Position numbers and translations under genes: made by a program. A stretch of DNA of 41,269 nt, taken from positions 1 through 41,269 of the forward strand of contig JAPUHZ010000325.1 of assembly GCA_027297485.1 (NCBI GenBank), in the 5' to 3' direction. Below the pieces are notes generated by a model, which had not been told where the DNA came from, did no database searches, and saw only the letters and a list, made by a program, of their open reading frames with translations. The stretch comes from Deltaproteobacteria bacterium. GTDB taxonomy: Bacteria > Desulfobacterota_B > Binatia > UBA9968. Of this stretch, positions 8,391 to 16,583 are shown one piece after another; position 1 is the first letter of the stretch; each line of letters starts with the position of its first letter.

Positions 8391-9101
8391 TTAAACTTGG
8401 TGGAAAAGCCGACCGAGGCCCATAGTGGGTTGAGTGAAGCTGACCTTTCGCAGGCAGGCCCAGAGGGTGGCCTGATTGCTAGTAACAACAGGTTTTCCGA
8501 GATCCCGCTCCAATTTTTCGATTACTTCTATCATGGTCGTGTTGGTACAACTTAGTAAGTAACCCTCGGCTTTGGGACGAACATTTTCGCACGCAATCTC
8601 TCTCCAGCGCTTAGGCATGACAGCGATGTATTCGTCGCTCCCTGCCAGCCCCAGCCCGAGCTCGTGAATCACTTCAAAACCAGCCGCATGTAAATAATCG
8701 ACCTCACCCTGGTTGGCTTTCTCGCCATAAGGAGTAATGAGAACGAGTTTTTTAATTCTAAGATAGTTGAGTGCTTCGGTGATTGCCTGGCCGGTCGTGA
8801 TGGTAGGGCATCCGCTGGCCTTTTGGATCACCTCAACCACACGTGCTTCACCGGCTAGGCCCTCTTCCATAGAACTTCTGGTACAGTGAAAGACAATAAT
8901 TCCCGGCTTGATGTCAGAAAGAGCGCTGGCCGCCTCGGTGATCGCTCCTTCAAGTTCGTAGAGGGACCTATGCCATTGACCGGTCATGCGCAGCCGCGTC
9001 ACGTGGACCCCAACCCCTGGAGGGGCATATCTCTGGAACTGGGGTTCTGTAAGACGATTGCTGGACGGGATGATAAGGCCGATGCGAGCTTGAGGATTCA
9101 T
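8391..9101 (-). CDS. Maleate isomerase / arylmalonate decarboxylase-like protein
   Basis: A protein of about 236 aa in the Asp/Glu racemase superfamily, closest in appearance to maleate cis-trans isomerases and arylmalonate decarboxylases. It starts MNPQARIGLIIPSSNRLTEPQ, has an HCTRSS segment near residue 77 where family members often carry the first reactive cysteine, and SCTNTTM near 186 for the second. The ATG at 9101 is chosen over one at 9185 because homologues begin with the RIGLIIPSSN strand and the upstream 28 residues look non-coding. It lies 115 bp downstream of an amidohydrolase on the same strand, so the pair may act on the same organic acid. The substrate is unknown. Confidence 0.8.
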   Translation of the reverse strand: MNPQARIGLIIPSSNRLTEPQFQRYAPPGVGVHVTRLRMTGQWHRSLYELEGAITEAASALSDIKPGIIVFHCTRSSMEEGLAGEARVVEVIQKASGCPTITTGQAITEALNYLRIKKLVLITPYGEKANQGEVDYLHAAGFEVIHELGLGLAGSDEYIAVMPKRWREIACENVRPKAEGYLLSCTNTTMIEVIEKLERDLGKPVVTSNQATLWACLRKVSFTQPTMGLGRLFHQV

Positions 9102-9216
9102 ATGGAGGAGTCCATGAATTTTTGCGGATCGATGTCGGTTAAAACGAACGGTCCTGGCGCAGGTCCGATATCCATGCACAACCATTCGGTTTAGGCGGCC
9201 CTAATGACTCATAGGT

Positions 9217-10425
9217 TTACTCCTGGTCCACCACTGCTTTCTGGTTCTGTTTCTGTTCCCAGCTCATCCTGGCGATCCTTAGAGCTCTGGGCTCAGGGAG
9301 GTTTTTGAGGGAGAAAAAATCGATGGCATTCCGGCTCAAAATCCTCTCCTTCTGGGCAGGGCTTAGGTCGGGCGCATCAAGGATATCCTTGACTGAATAG
9401 GGAAAGTTACAATCCCAGTGGCAATAGTCTGAGGCGTAAAGCACACTGCCAGTACCAGCGGACTCGAGAACACGATCCAGGCCGGTCTCTTCGGGTTCAC
9501 AACTGAGAACGATCTGATCGCTCTGAATAATCTCGCTCGGCCGCCGCTTGAGGGCAGGCATTTGCGGCGCCAGCTTTTCAACATGTTCGTCGAAGCGCTC
9601 CATCCAATACGGAAGCCAGCCGGCGCCGCCCTCCATAAAAGCGACCTTGAGGTGGGGATAACGGTCGAAGACTCCCTCTCCAATCATGTGCATCATGGCA
9701 ATCATAAGCTCAAAGGGAAAGGCAGTCATATGGACGTAGACATACTTGAAGAAGCGCCGGCTGCCTGCCCCCATGACCCCCGAGACGCCGGGGATGCCAT
9801 CGTGCCCGGTCTGGGGATGAACGCTCAGCGTCATGCCGAATGCTTGCGCAGCGTCATAGATAGGGTTGAACATGGGGTCTCCCATGTTTCTCCCGTAGAC
9901 GTTAGTGGGGAGCATGATCGTTGTTGCCCCTGATTTGGCAAGATACTCGAGTTCCTTCACTGCAGCTGCAGGGTCCTGACACGAGATCAGGCCCACTGCT
10001 CTAAGCCGCTTTGGATCTGCTGAACAGTATTCCAGCAGCCACTCATTCACGGCATGACATAGGGCAGCGGCCAACTCTCCATTCATGAGGCCGTTTACGG
10101 TAAGGGCAATCTGTGTGCCGAATATAACGGCAACATCGATCCCCTCCTGATCCATGTCTTTTAGGCGCTCGGTGGGATCAGTCAATCCCGGACGACGCTT
10201 ACGTGCCTTCTCGGTAAAGGGTCCGGTTACGCCCGGCCCCGGTCCTTCCGACGCCGCCCAGATCCTTCCTTCCAAAAGGATGCGCGGGTACCCTTGGTTG
10301 TCCCTAAGTCGCACTGGAGCTTGGGAGCGCCACTTTTGCGGCAGGCGACTTGCTAGATCGACGTCGCCCTCGTACACATGCCCATCAGCATCGACAACTA
10401 AAATCTGTTCGAGACTCTTTGCCAT
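9217..10425 (-). CDS. Amidohydrolase-2 family metal-dependent hydrolase/decarboxylase
   Basis: A TIM-barrel protein of about 402 aa, family Amidohydro_2 (ACMSD-like). It has the N-terminal DADGHVYE metal site (D-x-D/H-x-H type), SVHPQTGHDG, the HLKVAFMEGGAGWLPYWMERFDEH block and YASDYCHWDCNFP near the C-terminus, where the last metal-binding Asp sits. The ATG at 10425 is preferred because GGGAGGAAGG lies just upstream. The alternative at 10500 adds 25 unlikely residues. Members hydrolyse or decarboxylate aromatic and heterocyclic acids. It is transcribed toward the racemase-like gene and is divergent from cofG. Confidence 0.85.
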   Translation of the reverse strand: MAKSLEQILVVDADGHVYEGDVDLASRLPQKWRSQAPVRLRDNQGYPRILLEGRIWAASEGPGPGVTGPFTEKARKRRPGLTDPTERLKDMDQEGIDVAVIFGTQIALTVNGLMNGELAAALCHAVNEWLLEYCSADPKRLRAVGLISCQDPAAAVKELEYLAKSGATTIMLPTNVYGRNMGDPMFNPIYDAAQAFGMTLSVHPQTGHDGIPGVSGVMGAGSRRFFKYVYVHMTAFPFELMIAMMHMIGEGVFDRYPHLKVAFMEGGAGWLPYWMERFDEHVEKLAPQMPALKRRPSEIIQSDQIVLSCEPEETGLDRVLESAGTGSVLYASDYCHWDCNFPYSVKDILDAPDLSPAQKERILSRNAIDFFSLKNLPEPRALRIARMSWEQKQNQKAVVDQE

Positions 10426-10573
10426 GGCCCTTCCTCCCGCTGCGCCACTACTTGTAAAGCGACCGACCTGTCTGCATCCGTAAAACTCTAATCGATGCAT
10501 TGAAAAACGAGGGCATCATACATCAGAAGATCATGGACCATCAAACGTTGATGTCCATCGCGTTCGTAAAACA

Positions 10574-11809
10574 ATGCAGTTGACCCGAAGTGACTTATCG
10601 GCTATTCAGGCAGAGATGGTAGACACTCTCCTTAAAAATTGCCTCCAGGGGAAGGTGCTGACTAAAAATGAGGCCGTTTTTCTTTCGGCTGTTCGGGGGG
10701 AAGAACTTACCGCTCTTCTTGCAGCCGCCTCAGAGTTGCGTAGCCGCCACAAAGGCAAGACCGTGACCTTCTCCCCCAAGCTCTTTATCCCGCTCACCAA
10801 CCTGTGCCGGGATTTCTGCGGCTACTGTACCTTTCGCAAGGCCCCGGATGAGCCCGGCGCCAAGACAATGACATTGGATGAGGTTTTACACATTGTGCGC
10901 CAGGGAAAGCTCCTTGGGTGCACCGAGGTCCTTTTTAGTCTGGGGGATAAGCCCGAGGCGATCTACCCTGAAATAAGACTTCTTCTGGAGCAGATGGGTT
11001 TTCGGCGCACGCTCGACTATCTCCACGATGCCTGCAATTTGGTGCTGGAAGAGACAGGTTTGCTCCCTCACTCAAATCCCGGGCTCATGGGGAAAAAAGA
11101 TCTAGAGAGGCTTAAAGAGGTCAATATCAGCCTCGGTCTCATGTTGGAGAATATCAGCGAGCGCCTCATGTTGCCTTCCGGTCCCCATTTTGACGCACCG
11201 GATAAAAAACCCTCTCTTCGCCTTAAGACGATCGAAGAGGCCGGGAAGCTCCGTATCCCTTTCACCACGGGGATCCTCATAGGCATCGGAGAAAACTGGC
11301 AGGAGAGAATCGACTCCCTCTTTGCCATCCGTGAACTTCATCGGCGCTACGGTCACATCCAAGAGGTCATCATTCAAAATTTTCGTCCCAAGCCGGAAAT
11401 CCCTATGCGTGATCATCCGGAACCCTCCCTTGAGGAGATGCTCAAGACCATCGCCTTGGCGCGCCTCATCCTGGGAGGGGAGATGAATATCCAGGCCCCT
11501 CCCAACTTGACTCCCGAAGGCTACGAACTCTATCTCCAAGCTGGGATCAATGACTGGGGTGGAGTCTCTCCCCTTACCCCGGACTATATCAACCCGGAGG
11601 CCCCCTGGCCGGCCTTAGCAACCTTGAGCCAAAAGACAGCCGAGGCCGGCTTTGTGCTGAAGGCACGGCTTCCCATTTATCCTGAGTTTATTTTTCAAGA
11701 AGAAAAATTTATCCCTTCTTCACTTTTTCCCTACGTGAAGAAGCTGTGCGGCGAGGATGGACTAGTAAAATGTGGAGTTTTCCAAGGGCTTGAGGCCTCA
11801 GTGGCTTAA
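10574..11809 (+). CDS. cofG: 7,8-didemethyl-8-hydroxy-5-deazariboflavin synthase subunit 1 (radical SAM)
   Basis: A 411-aa radical SAM enzyme that, with CofH, makes the deazaflavin Fo core of coenzyme F420. The [4Fe-4S] motif CRDFCGYC has its cysteines at 78, 82 and 85. Also seen are the CofG-type LFSLGDKPE, YLHDACNLVLEETGLLPHSNPG, LMLENISERL and IQNFRPKPEIPM. The end of the protein, INDWGGVSPLTPDYINPEAPWP, is diagnostic of CofG/FbiC. No CofH partner lies in the window, so it must be elsewhere. No clear ribosome-binding site precedes 10574, and an in-frame ATG at 10616 is an alternative. This is the first gene of a tight operon; cofD follows after 3 bp. Confidence 0.93.
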   Translation: MQLTRSDLSAIQAEMVDTLLKNCLQGKVLTKNEAVFLSAVRGEELTALLAAASELRSRHKGKTVTFSPKLFIPLTNLCRDFCGYCTFRKAPDEPGAKTMTLDEVLHIVRQGKLLGCTEVLFSLGDKPEAIYPEIRLLLEQMGFRRTLDYLHDACNLVLEETGLLPHSNPGLMGKKDLERLKEVNISLGLMLENISERLMLPSGPHFDAPDKKPSLRLKTIEEAGKLRIPFTTGILIGIGENWQERIDSLFAIRELHRRYGHIQEVIIQNFRPKPEIPMRDHPEPSLEEMLKTIALARLILGGEMNIQAPPNLTPEGYELYLQAGINDWGGVSPLTPDYINPEAPWPALATLSQKTAEAGFVLKARLPIYPEFIFQEEKFIPSSLFPYVKKLCGEDGLVKCGVFQGLEASVA

Positions 11810-11812
11810 AGG

Positions 11813-12733
11813 ATGTTGGTAGCCTTCACGGGAGGAACGGGTGGGGTAAAACTTATCCAGGGCTTGAGCCTGGAGACAAACCCTGAGGATCTGGTTATTG
11901 TCTGCAACACTGCTGACGACTTTATCCTGCACGGCCTCCATATCTCCCCTGATCTTGACACAATCACTTACACCCTGGCCGGGCTAAGTGACACGACCAA
12001 AGGGTGGGGAGTAAAAGACGATACTTTCGTAGCCTTGCAATGGCTGGGAAGATACGGAGGAGAGACCTGGTTTAAACTCGGGGATAGAGATCTCGCTACC
12101 CATATCACCCGGTCACACCTTTTGAGGGAAGGCCTGAAGCTCTCCCAGATAACGGAGCGGATCCGCAAGGCACTTGGAGTTAGGTCCACCATCATCCCGA
12201 TGTCTGACGATAGGGTTGAGACGAAGATTGTGACTCCCAAAAGCGAACTCTCTTTTCAGGACTATTTTGTCAAAGAGCACTGGGCAGATGAAGTAAAAGA
12301 GGTCTCTTTTGCCGGTGTGGAGAGCAGCCGGCCGGCGCCCGGGGTGCTCGATGCGATCCAAGAGGCAGCCGCCGTGATCCTCTGCCCGAGCAATCCGGCA
12401 ACCAGCATAGGTCCAATCTTAGCGGTTCCAGGAGTAAGGGCGGCGTTAAAAAAGACTGAGGCGCCCGTCGTTGCTGTTAGTCCAATCATTAAGGGAGCGC
12501 CGGTCAGTGGACCGGCACACAAATTGATGACGGCCATGGGGATGGAGGTTTCGGCCTTTGGCGTGGCGAAAGCCTATGCCGACTTTCTCGATATGATTCT
12601 GGTTGCGTCTGAGGACAAAAATCTGGAGGGGAGGATCGAAGAGTTGGGGATCAAGACAGCGGCAATTCCCATACGTATGGACTCGCTTGCTGACAAGAGA
12701 CGTTTGGCACGTGAGATATTATCCCTGTTATGA
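11813..12733 (+). CDS. cofD: 2-phospho-L-lactate (or PEP) transferase
   Basis: A 306-aa cytosolic enzyme that transfers the phospholactyl or phosphoenolpyruvyl moiety from the guanylated donor to Fo, giving F420-0 or its dehydro form. Signatures are the N-terminal GGTGGVK at 7-13, CNTADDF at 31-37 and SPDLDTITYTLAGL. Length matches archaeal CofD and the bacterial FbiA. Its ATG lies 3 bp after the cofG stop with an AGG in between, and its stop overlaps the cofC start as ATGA. Whether the substrate is lactyl, glyceryl or PEP-derived cannot be decided here. Confidence 0.93.
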   Translation: MLVAFTGGTGGVKLIQGLSLETNPEDLVIVCNTADDFILHGLHISPDLDTITYTLAGLSDTTKGWGVKDDTFVALQWLGRYGGETWFKLGDRDLATHITRSHLLREGLKLSQITERIRKALGVRSTIIPMSDDRVETKIVTPKSELSFQDYFVKEHWADEVKEVSFAGVESSRPAPGVLDAIQEAAAVILCPSNPATSIGPILAVPGVRAALKKTEAPVVAVSPIIKGAPVSGPAHKLMTAMGMEVSAFGVAKAYADFLDMILVASEDKNLEGRIEELGIKTAAIPIRMDSLADKRRLAREILSLL

Positions 12734-12918
12734 ACGTTGCAGCTCTTATACCTGCCAAAGGCTTCACCCATGCCAAGCAGCGGCTTTCCCCCCTCCTGGG
12801 TGCTGCAGAGCGCAGGATGTTGGCGGAGGTGATGCTGCGGGATGTCTTGCGTCAGGCGCTTTTGGCCCGAGGGCTGGAAGCGACCTTCGTTGTGACAGGG
12901 GATGCAATGATTTCTTAA
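12730..12918 (+). CDS. cofC: CofC guanylyltransferase, N-terminal fragment before an in-frame stop
   Basis: 62 aa, starting at the ATGA overlap with cofD. It holds the nucleotide-binding signature IPAKGFTHAKQRLSPLLG of 2-phospho-L-lactate/PEP guanylyltransferases. The frame ends ...VVTGDAMIS and TAA at 12916-12918. The codon after the stop continues the same frame with family-like sequence, so reading TAA as a sense codon (GAA is one base away) would give a full CofC of about 229 aa. It is therefore a nonsense-disrupted gene, a sequencing error, or a two-piece enzyme. Confidence 0.75.
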   Translation: MNVAALIPAKGFTHAKQRLSPLLGAAERRMLAEVMLRDVLRQALLARGLEATFVVTGDAMIS

Positions 12919-12933
12919 ATCGCCTCTTCCCTG

Positions 12934-13419
12934 GTGGCCAAGCTGATTCAAGAGGAAGAAGAGAGAGGTGAGACCGAGGCGGTAGTCTTTGCCCTCGCAG
13001 AGTTGAAGCAGAGAGGAATTCAGGCTGTCCTGGTCATTCCTGCCGACATCCCCTTGGTTTGTGCCAGTGACATTGAGCTTCTCCTTGAGCACGTTTCGGG
13101 ACACGATTCTACCACCCCTTTTGCCCTGCTGGTCCCCTCGCACGACCGCATGGGAACCAACGCCCTTTTGCTCTCTCCTCCTGATGTTATCGAGCTGCGC
13201 TTCGGTTATGACAGTTTCTCTTACCATCTGAGCGAGGTTGCCGCTAAAGGGCTGCCGCTACGGGTCCTGGAGAATAAGAGGATCGGCCTCGACATTGATG
13301 AGCCGAAAGATATGGAACGCTTCTTGTCGGTGGGAAGAGGAGGGGAAACTTATGATAAGGCTCTGCAGATGGGAGTGGTAGGAGATCCGCTCAGGTCCCA
13401 CCGCTCTGAAAGATTATGA
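12934..13419 (+). CDS. cofC: CofC guanylyltransferase, C-terminal fragment
   Basis: In the same frame as the N-terminal fragment. The first available restart is GTG at 12934, giving 161 aa. It contains the rest of the nucleotidyltransferase fold: ERGETEAVVFALAELKQRG, the metal-binding VIPADIPLV, and SHDRMGTNALLLSPP with FGYDSFSYHL, all expected in CofC/FbiD. There is no good ribosome-binding site before 12934, so re-initiation after TAA would be weak. The TGA stop overlaps cofE as ATGA, so translation through this piece would be coupled to cofE. Operon order and intact flanks argue that the function is, or recently was, under selection. Confidence 0.78.
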   Translation: MAKLIQEEEERGETEAVVFALAELKQRGIQAVLVIPADIPLVCASDIELLLEHVSGHDSTTPFALLVPSHDRMGTNALLLSPPDVIELRFGYDSFSYHLSEVAAKGLPLRVLENKRIGLDIDEPKDMERFLSVGRGGETYDKALQMGVVGDPLRSHRSERL

Positions 13420-14171
13420 GGCGGCTGGAGTTCATCGGCCTGGAAGGTTTGGGGGAGGTAAGGCAGGGCAACTCCATCGGTAGACTCATCTGCCAAGCCT
13501 GTTCCCAGCTCAGCCTTCCCCTGATCGAAGGGGATATATTAGTGGTGGCCCATAAGATCGTTTCCAAGGCCGAAGGGCGGATCATCCGTTTGGATGCGAT
13601 ACGACCGTCGGCGCGCGCCCTGGAGCTATCCCGTGAGCTGGGTAAAGATCCTTCTCTCCTGGAGATCATGTTAAGAGAGAGCCGCCGTATTATCAGGATG
13701 GGAAGAGGAACGATCATCGTCGAGACCCACCATGGCTTTATCTGCGCCAATGCAGGAGTGGATCTATCCAACGTGGGCCTGGGTCAAGTTGCCTTGTTGC
13801 CTCAAGACCCTGATCGTTCAGCCGAAGAGATCAGGAAAGAGATCCAACAGTCGACCGGGATAGACCCTGCGGTCATTGTCAGCGATAGCTTTGGCCGCCC
13901 CTGGCGCTTGGGTACGGTGGATGTCGCGCTCGGCGTCTCAGGCCTTAAACCCTTGAAAGACTATCGGGGGAAAAACGATCGCTACGGTTACGAGCTTAAG
14001 GCCTCGGTGGCCGCAGTTGCCGATGAGCTTGCCTCGGCAGCAGAGCTGCTGATGGGCAAGAGGGGCGAAGTCCCTGTTGTCATCGTTCGTGGCTACGGCG
14101 CAAAAGGAGAGGATGGGTCGGCGCAAGAGCTTCTCCGTCCGGAAGCGGAAGATCTCTTTCGCAATTTTTGA
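13416..14171 (+). CDS. cofE: Coenzyme F420-0:L-glutamate ligase
   Basis: A 251-aa enzyme that adds glutamate residues to F420-0 using GTP. It corresponds to the archaeal CofE or the ligase domain of actinobacterial FbiB, with no fused nitroreductase domain. Seen are EGDILVVAHKIVSKAEGR, ETHHGFICANAGVDLSN, VIVSDSFGRPWRLGTVDVALG and ELASAAELLMGKRGEVPVVIVRG, all conserved in the family. Length is typical. The start overlaps the cofC stop (ATGA). The stop codon TGA forms the first bases of a small hairpin repeat at 14169-14193. Confidence 0.93.
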   Translation: MRRLEFIGLEGLGEVRQGNSIGRLICQACSQLSLPLIEGDILVVAHKIVSKAEGRIIRLDAIRPSARALELSRELGKDPSLLEIMLRESRRIIRMGRGTIIVETHHGFICANAGVDLSNVGLGQVALLPQDPDRSAEEIRKEIQQSTGIDPAVIVSDSFGRPWRLGTVDVALGVSGLKPLKDYRGKNDRYGYELKASVAAVADELASAAELLMGKRGEVPVVIVRGYGAKGEDGSAQELLRPEAEDLFRNF

Positions 14172-14193
14172 CCCTTCGACATGCTCAGGGTCA
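14169..14193 (+). repeat. Small hairpin repeat overlapping the cofE stop codon
   Basis: TGACCC and GGGTCA form a 6-bp stem around a 13-nt loop (TTCGACATGCTCA). This CCCTTCGACA(A/T)GCTCAGGG-type wording is a widespread short extragenic repeat in environmental bacterial genomes, recalled from general familiarity. The TGA of the left arm is the cofE stop codon. Confidence 0.6.
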
Positions 14194-14201
14194 TGGTGAG
14201 T

Positions 14202-14351
14202 TAATCAAATTATATCGACAACGGGGGTTGAAACCCCGAGGTCGGCCCAAGGGAAGATCTACGGGGGAAGAGCTACCGCTTCTCCCCTTTGGAAACCCCA
14301 TCGGTTATGTGCCCGCGGCTCGCCGCGGGGTATGCTAATATTCAAATCAAA
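14202..14351 (+). repeat. 150-bp multi-hairpin repeat, copy A
   Basis: First full copy of a repeat family. It starts TAATCAAATTATATCGAC, contains an A/G-rich segment with a GGGGGAAGAGC..GCTTCTCCCC fold-back, then CCCATCGGTTATGTG, the palindrome CCCGCGGC-TC-GCCGCGGG, and ends GTATGCTAATATTCAAATCAAA. It separates cofE from npdG and ends 13 bp before the npdG ATG. Same orientation as the copies at 16451 and 18899. Confidence 0.9.
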
Positions 14352-14364
14352 CCATTAAAGCTAT

Positions 14365-15012
14365 ATGGAAAAAGAGATCAACATAGCCATTGTGGGAGGG
14401 ACGGGAAAGCTGGGGAGCGCCCTGGCGCTGCGTCTGGCCCGTCCTGGCGTCAGAGTTATTATCGGCTCGCGTGATCGGGAAAAGGCCAGAACAGTTGTCG
14501 AGTCGCTCAAGAAAACCCTGGGGAACATCGAAGGGCAAGGCAATCAGGAGGCGGTTAAAGAGGCGGAGTTTGTTATTATCGCCGTCCCTTACGAAGGCCA
14601 TGCCAAGATAGTCACGGAGTTGAAAGGCCAACTCACGGGCAAGACCGTTATCGATGCGGTTGTTCCACTGAAAAAGGGTAGGCCCTTTGTTCCGACCGCC
14701 GGCTCCGCCCTGCTGGAGGCTCAGGAAATTTTAGCTGAGGAGGCATCCGTGGTGGGCGCCCTCCATAATATCTCGGCTGTCGATTTGCAAGAGCCCGATG
14801 CCCCTCTTGGCGATGTGATGGTGTGCGGGGACAGTGATACGGCCAAGCAAAAGGTTGTGGAGATCATCCACAGAATCGGGGCACGCGCCTTTGATGCCGG
14901 GCCGGCAGCCAATGCCTATATCATTGAAGGGCTCACGGGTGTATTGATCCATCTCAACCGCAAATACAAATCCAAACACGCCAGCATAAAGATTACAGGA
15001 ATCGGGGAATAA
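14365..15012 (+). CDS. npdG: F420H2:NADP oxidoreductase (NADPH-dependent F420 reductase)
   Basis: A 215-aa Rossmann-fold enzyme that moves hydride between F420 and NADP(H). The N-terminal IAIVGGTGKLGSALALRLA (glycine motif at 11-17) and IIGSRDREKA suit NADP(H) binding. FVIIAVPYEGHAKIV, KTVIDAVVPLKKGRPFVPTAGSA, SVVGALHNISAVDL and ANAYIIEGLTGVLIHLNRKYKSKHASIKITGI are typical of NpdG/Fno. It sits 193 bp after cofE on the same strand, with repeat copy A between, so it may be transcribed with the F420 operon if the repeat does not stop transcription. It is the only F420-using enzyme evident in the window. Confidence 0.92.
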   Translation: MEKEINIAIVGGTGKLGSALALRLARPGVRVIIGSRDREKARTVVESLKKTLGNIEGQGNQEAVKEAEFVIIAVPYEGHAKIVTELKGQLTGKTVIDAVVPLKKGRPFVPTAGSALLEAQEILAEEASVVGALHNISAVDLQEPDAPLGDVMVCGDSDTAKQKVVEIIHRIGARAFDAGPAANAYIIEGLTGVLIHLNRKYKSKHASIKITGIGE

Positions 15013-15101
15013 AGGCTCCAGCCGTAAGTCATAAAGGATTTAGATGCACTTTTAGTTTCGGACCAAGAGCTAAGGCAACCTGCGCTCCCTTTATGACCGG
15101 G

Positions 15102-16316
15102 TCATTGTGGAGGAAGCGGTTTTGGCTTCCCCTGGACCACCCATACACAGACGGAGGAGGCAAAAAAGCAACCAAGAGAAACCAGAAAGGCAATAATATA
15201 GCTCCCGGAAACATCGTAGAGGAATCCGCCAAGCCATGCGCCAAAGGCGCCGCCGACCACAATGCTCAGCGTAAAGTACCCATAGATAGCTCCAAAGTTC
15301 CTACCCAAAAAGAGATCAGCTGATATGGCAGAAAGAACCAAGGCGCGGGACCCCTGGCCTAGACCATACAAAAGGGCAAAGGCATAAAGGAGCACAGGAA
15401 GGGAATTATCCTGGAGAGCCAGCAGAGCCACTATGCCTAGAGAGGATACCGTCTGCACGCAGGTGAATACGGTTTCTCTTCTCATCCGGTCGGTAAGATA
15501 ACCAAAAAGAACCCTGCCAAAGACGCTAGAGAGGCCCATGAACCCGAATATGGACGCGGCAAAGAGCTTCGTGTACCCAACATCCACGGTATGCGCTATT
15601 TGATGTGTCACTACGATTTGGTTGCCCATGCTTGCCAGGACACGAGAAATAAAGAGGAGCCAAAAGAGAGAACTTGAAAGGGCCTGCCGAACTGTCCATT
15701 CTGTTTCCATCTCTCCGGCCTCTCTACGCGCAACCGGCCGCCCGGAAACCGGTTTAAAGAGAATCTGTGCCGGAGGAATGACCAAGAGCCCAGTGATCAC
15801 TGCTAGGCCTACACAAGCTGCAGCCCAACCCCGGGTGTCGATCATGAGCTGTGAAAGAGGCACAAAGAGAAATGTCCCAAACCCACCTCCCGCATAGGCA
15901 AGACCCAACACCATGCCCCTGTTCTTAGAAAACTCACGCGACAGGTTAGCTACATGTGGGACCATTCCGATCAGTCCGAGTCCCAGGGCGGTTACAAGAC
16001 CCACCCACAGATAAAGCTCCCAAAGAGAGGAAATCGTTGCGCTCAATCCCAGTCCCAGCACCAGGATGAAGCCACCCAGGATCAGGGTTTTGCGTGCTCC
16101 GAGACGATCCGAAAGAGAGCCGACAAAGGGGAAAGAGAGCCCCTCAAAGAATAATGACAGGGAGATGGCACCGGCCGTGGCTGCACGAGTCCACCCGAAG
16201 GCATCGAGCAGGACGACGTAAAAAACACCAAAGACGCCGCGGATTCCCCTATGGACGGCAAGATGAAGAAACGCGACGCCTACTAAACCATATCGCTTAC
16301 CCTGAGTTTGGATAAT
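15102..16316 (-). CDS. MFS carrier, OFA/monocarboxylate-like, with non-canonical start
   Basis: About 404 aa with 12 likely transmembrane helices. The frame is open back to a TGA at 16326-16328 and encodes an intact family N-terminus (KRYGLVGVAF, DAFGWTRAATAGAISLS, the motif A-like VGSLSDRLGARKTL). The first ATG/GTG/TTG in frame is a GTG at 16061, which would delete about 85 residues including the first two helices. A strong AGGAGG lies at 16321-16326, placing ATT (16316) 4 nt or ATC (16313) 7 nt downstream as the start. GWxRAA and the long gap between helices 6 and 7 suggest the OFA/MCT group, carriers of organic anions. It is convergent with npdG. Confidence 0.75.
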   Translation of the reverse strand: MIQTQGKRYGLVGVAFLHLAVHRGIRGVFGVFYVVLLDAFGWTRAATAGAISLSLFFEGLSFPFVGSLSDRLGARKTLILGGFILVLGLGLSATISSLWELYLWVGLVTALGLGLIGMVPHVANLSREFSKNRGMVLGLAYAGGGFGTFLFVPLSQLMIDTRGWAAACVGLAVITGLLVIPPAQILFKPVSGRPVARREAGEMETEWTVRQALSSSLFWLLFISRVLASMGNQIVVTHQIAHTVDVGYTKLFAASIFGFMGLSSVFGRVLFGYLTDRMRRETVFTCVQTVSSLGIVALLALQDNSLPVLLYAFALLYGLGQGSRALVLSAISADLFLGRNFGAIYGYFTLSIVVGGAFGAWLGGFLYDVSGSYIIAFLVSLGCFFASSVCVWVVQGKPKPLPPQ

Positions 16317-16450
16317 GGACCCTCCTCACCCCATCTGACGCACGAGAGCGACCAGGGCAAGCGGCTATTCTCCCTTCACCACCCCGAGGCTCTTGGAGCA
16401 GGACTTCCACTGAAACCACTCGGCCTGAAAACAGCGGATTTTCATGCTCG

Positions 16451-16583
16451 TATCAAATTATATCGACCACGGGATTTGAAACCCCGAGGTCGACTAAAGG
16501 GAAGAGCTGCCGCTTCTCCCCTTTGGAAACCCCATCGGTTATGTGCCCGCGGCTAGCCGCGGGGTATGCTAATATCCAAATCA
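16451..16583 (+). repeat. Multi-hairpin repeat, copy B (shortened)
   Basis: Same family as 14202-14351 but lacking about 17 bp in the middle (the GATCTACGGGGG portion). It ends AATATCCAAATCA, and its last three bases TCA are the complement of the TGA stop codon of trpG. It occupies the space between the MFS carrier and trpG. Confidence 0.9.

Noticed and set aside
12916..12918. Recoding of the cofC stop
   Set aside because: TAA is not used for selenocysteine or pyrrolysine, and no recoding structure is evident; a mutation or base error is simpler.
12574..13227. 217-aa minus-strand ORF across the cofC stop
   Set aside because: Its length made me ask whether cofC is not coding here, but the plus-strand sequence has clear CofC motifs on both sides of the TAA and the antisense product matches nothing.
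14289..14474. Short ORF beginning METPSVMCPRLAAGYANIQIK, repeated at 18935
   Set aside because: It is encoded by the repeat itself and its frame is not kept beyond the repeat, so it reflects the repeat DNA and not a gene.
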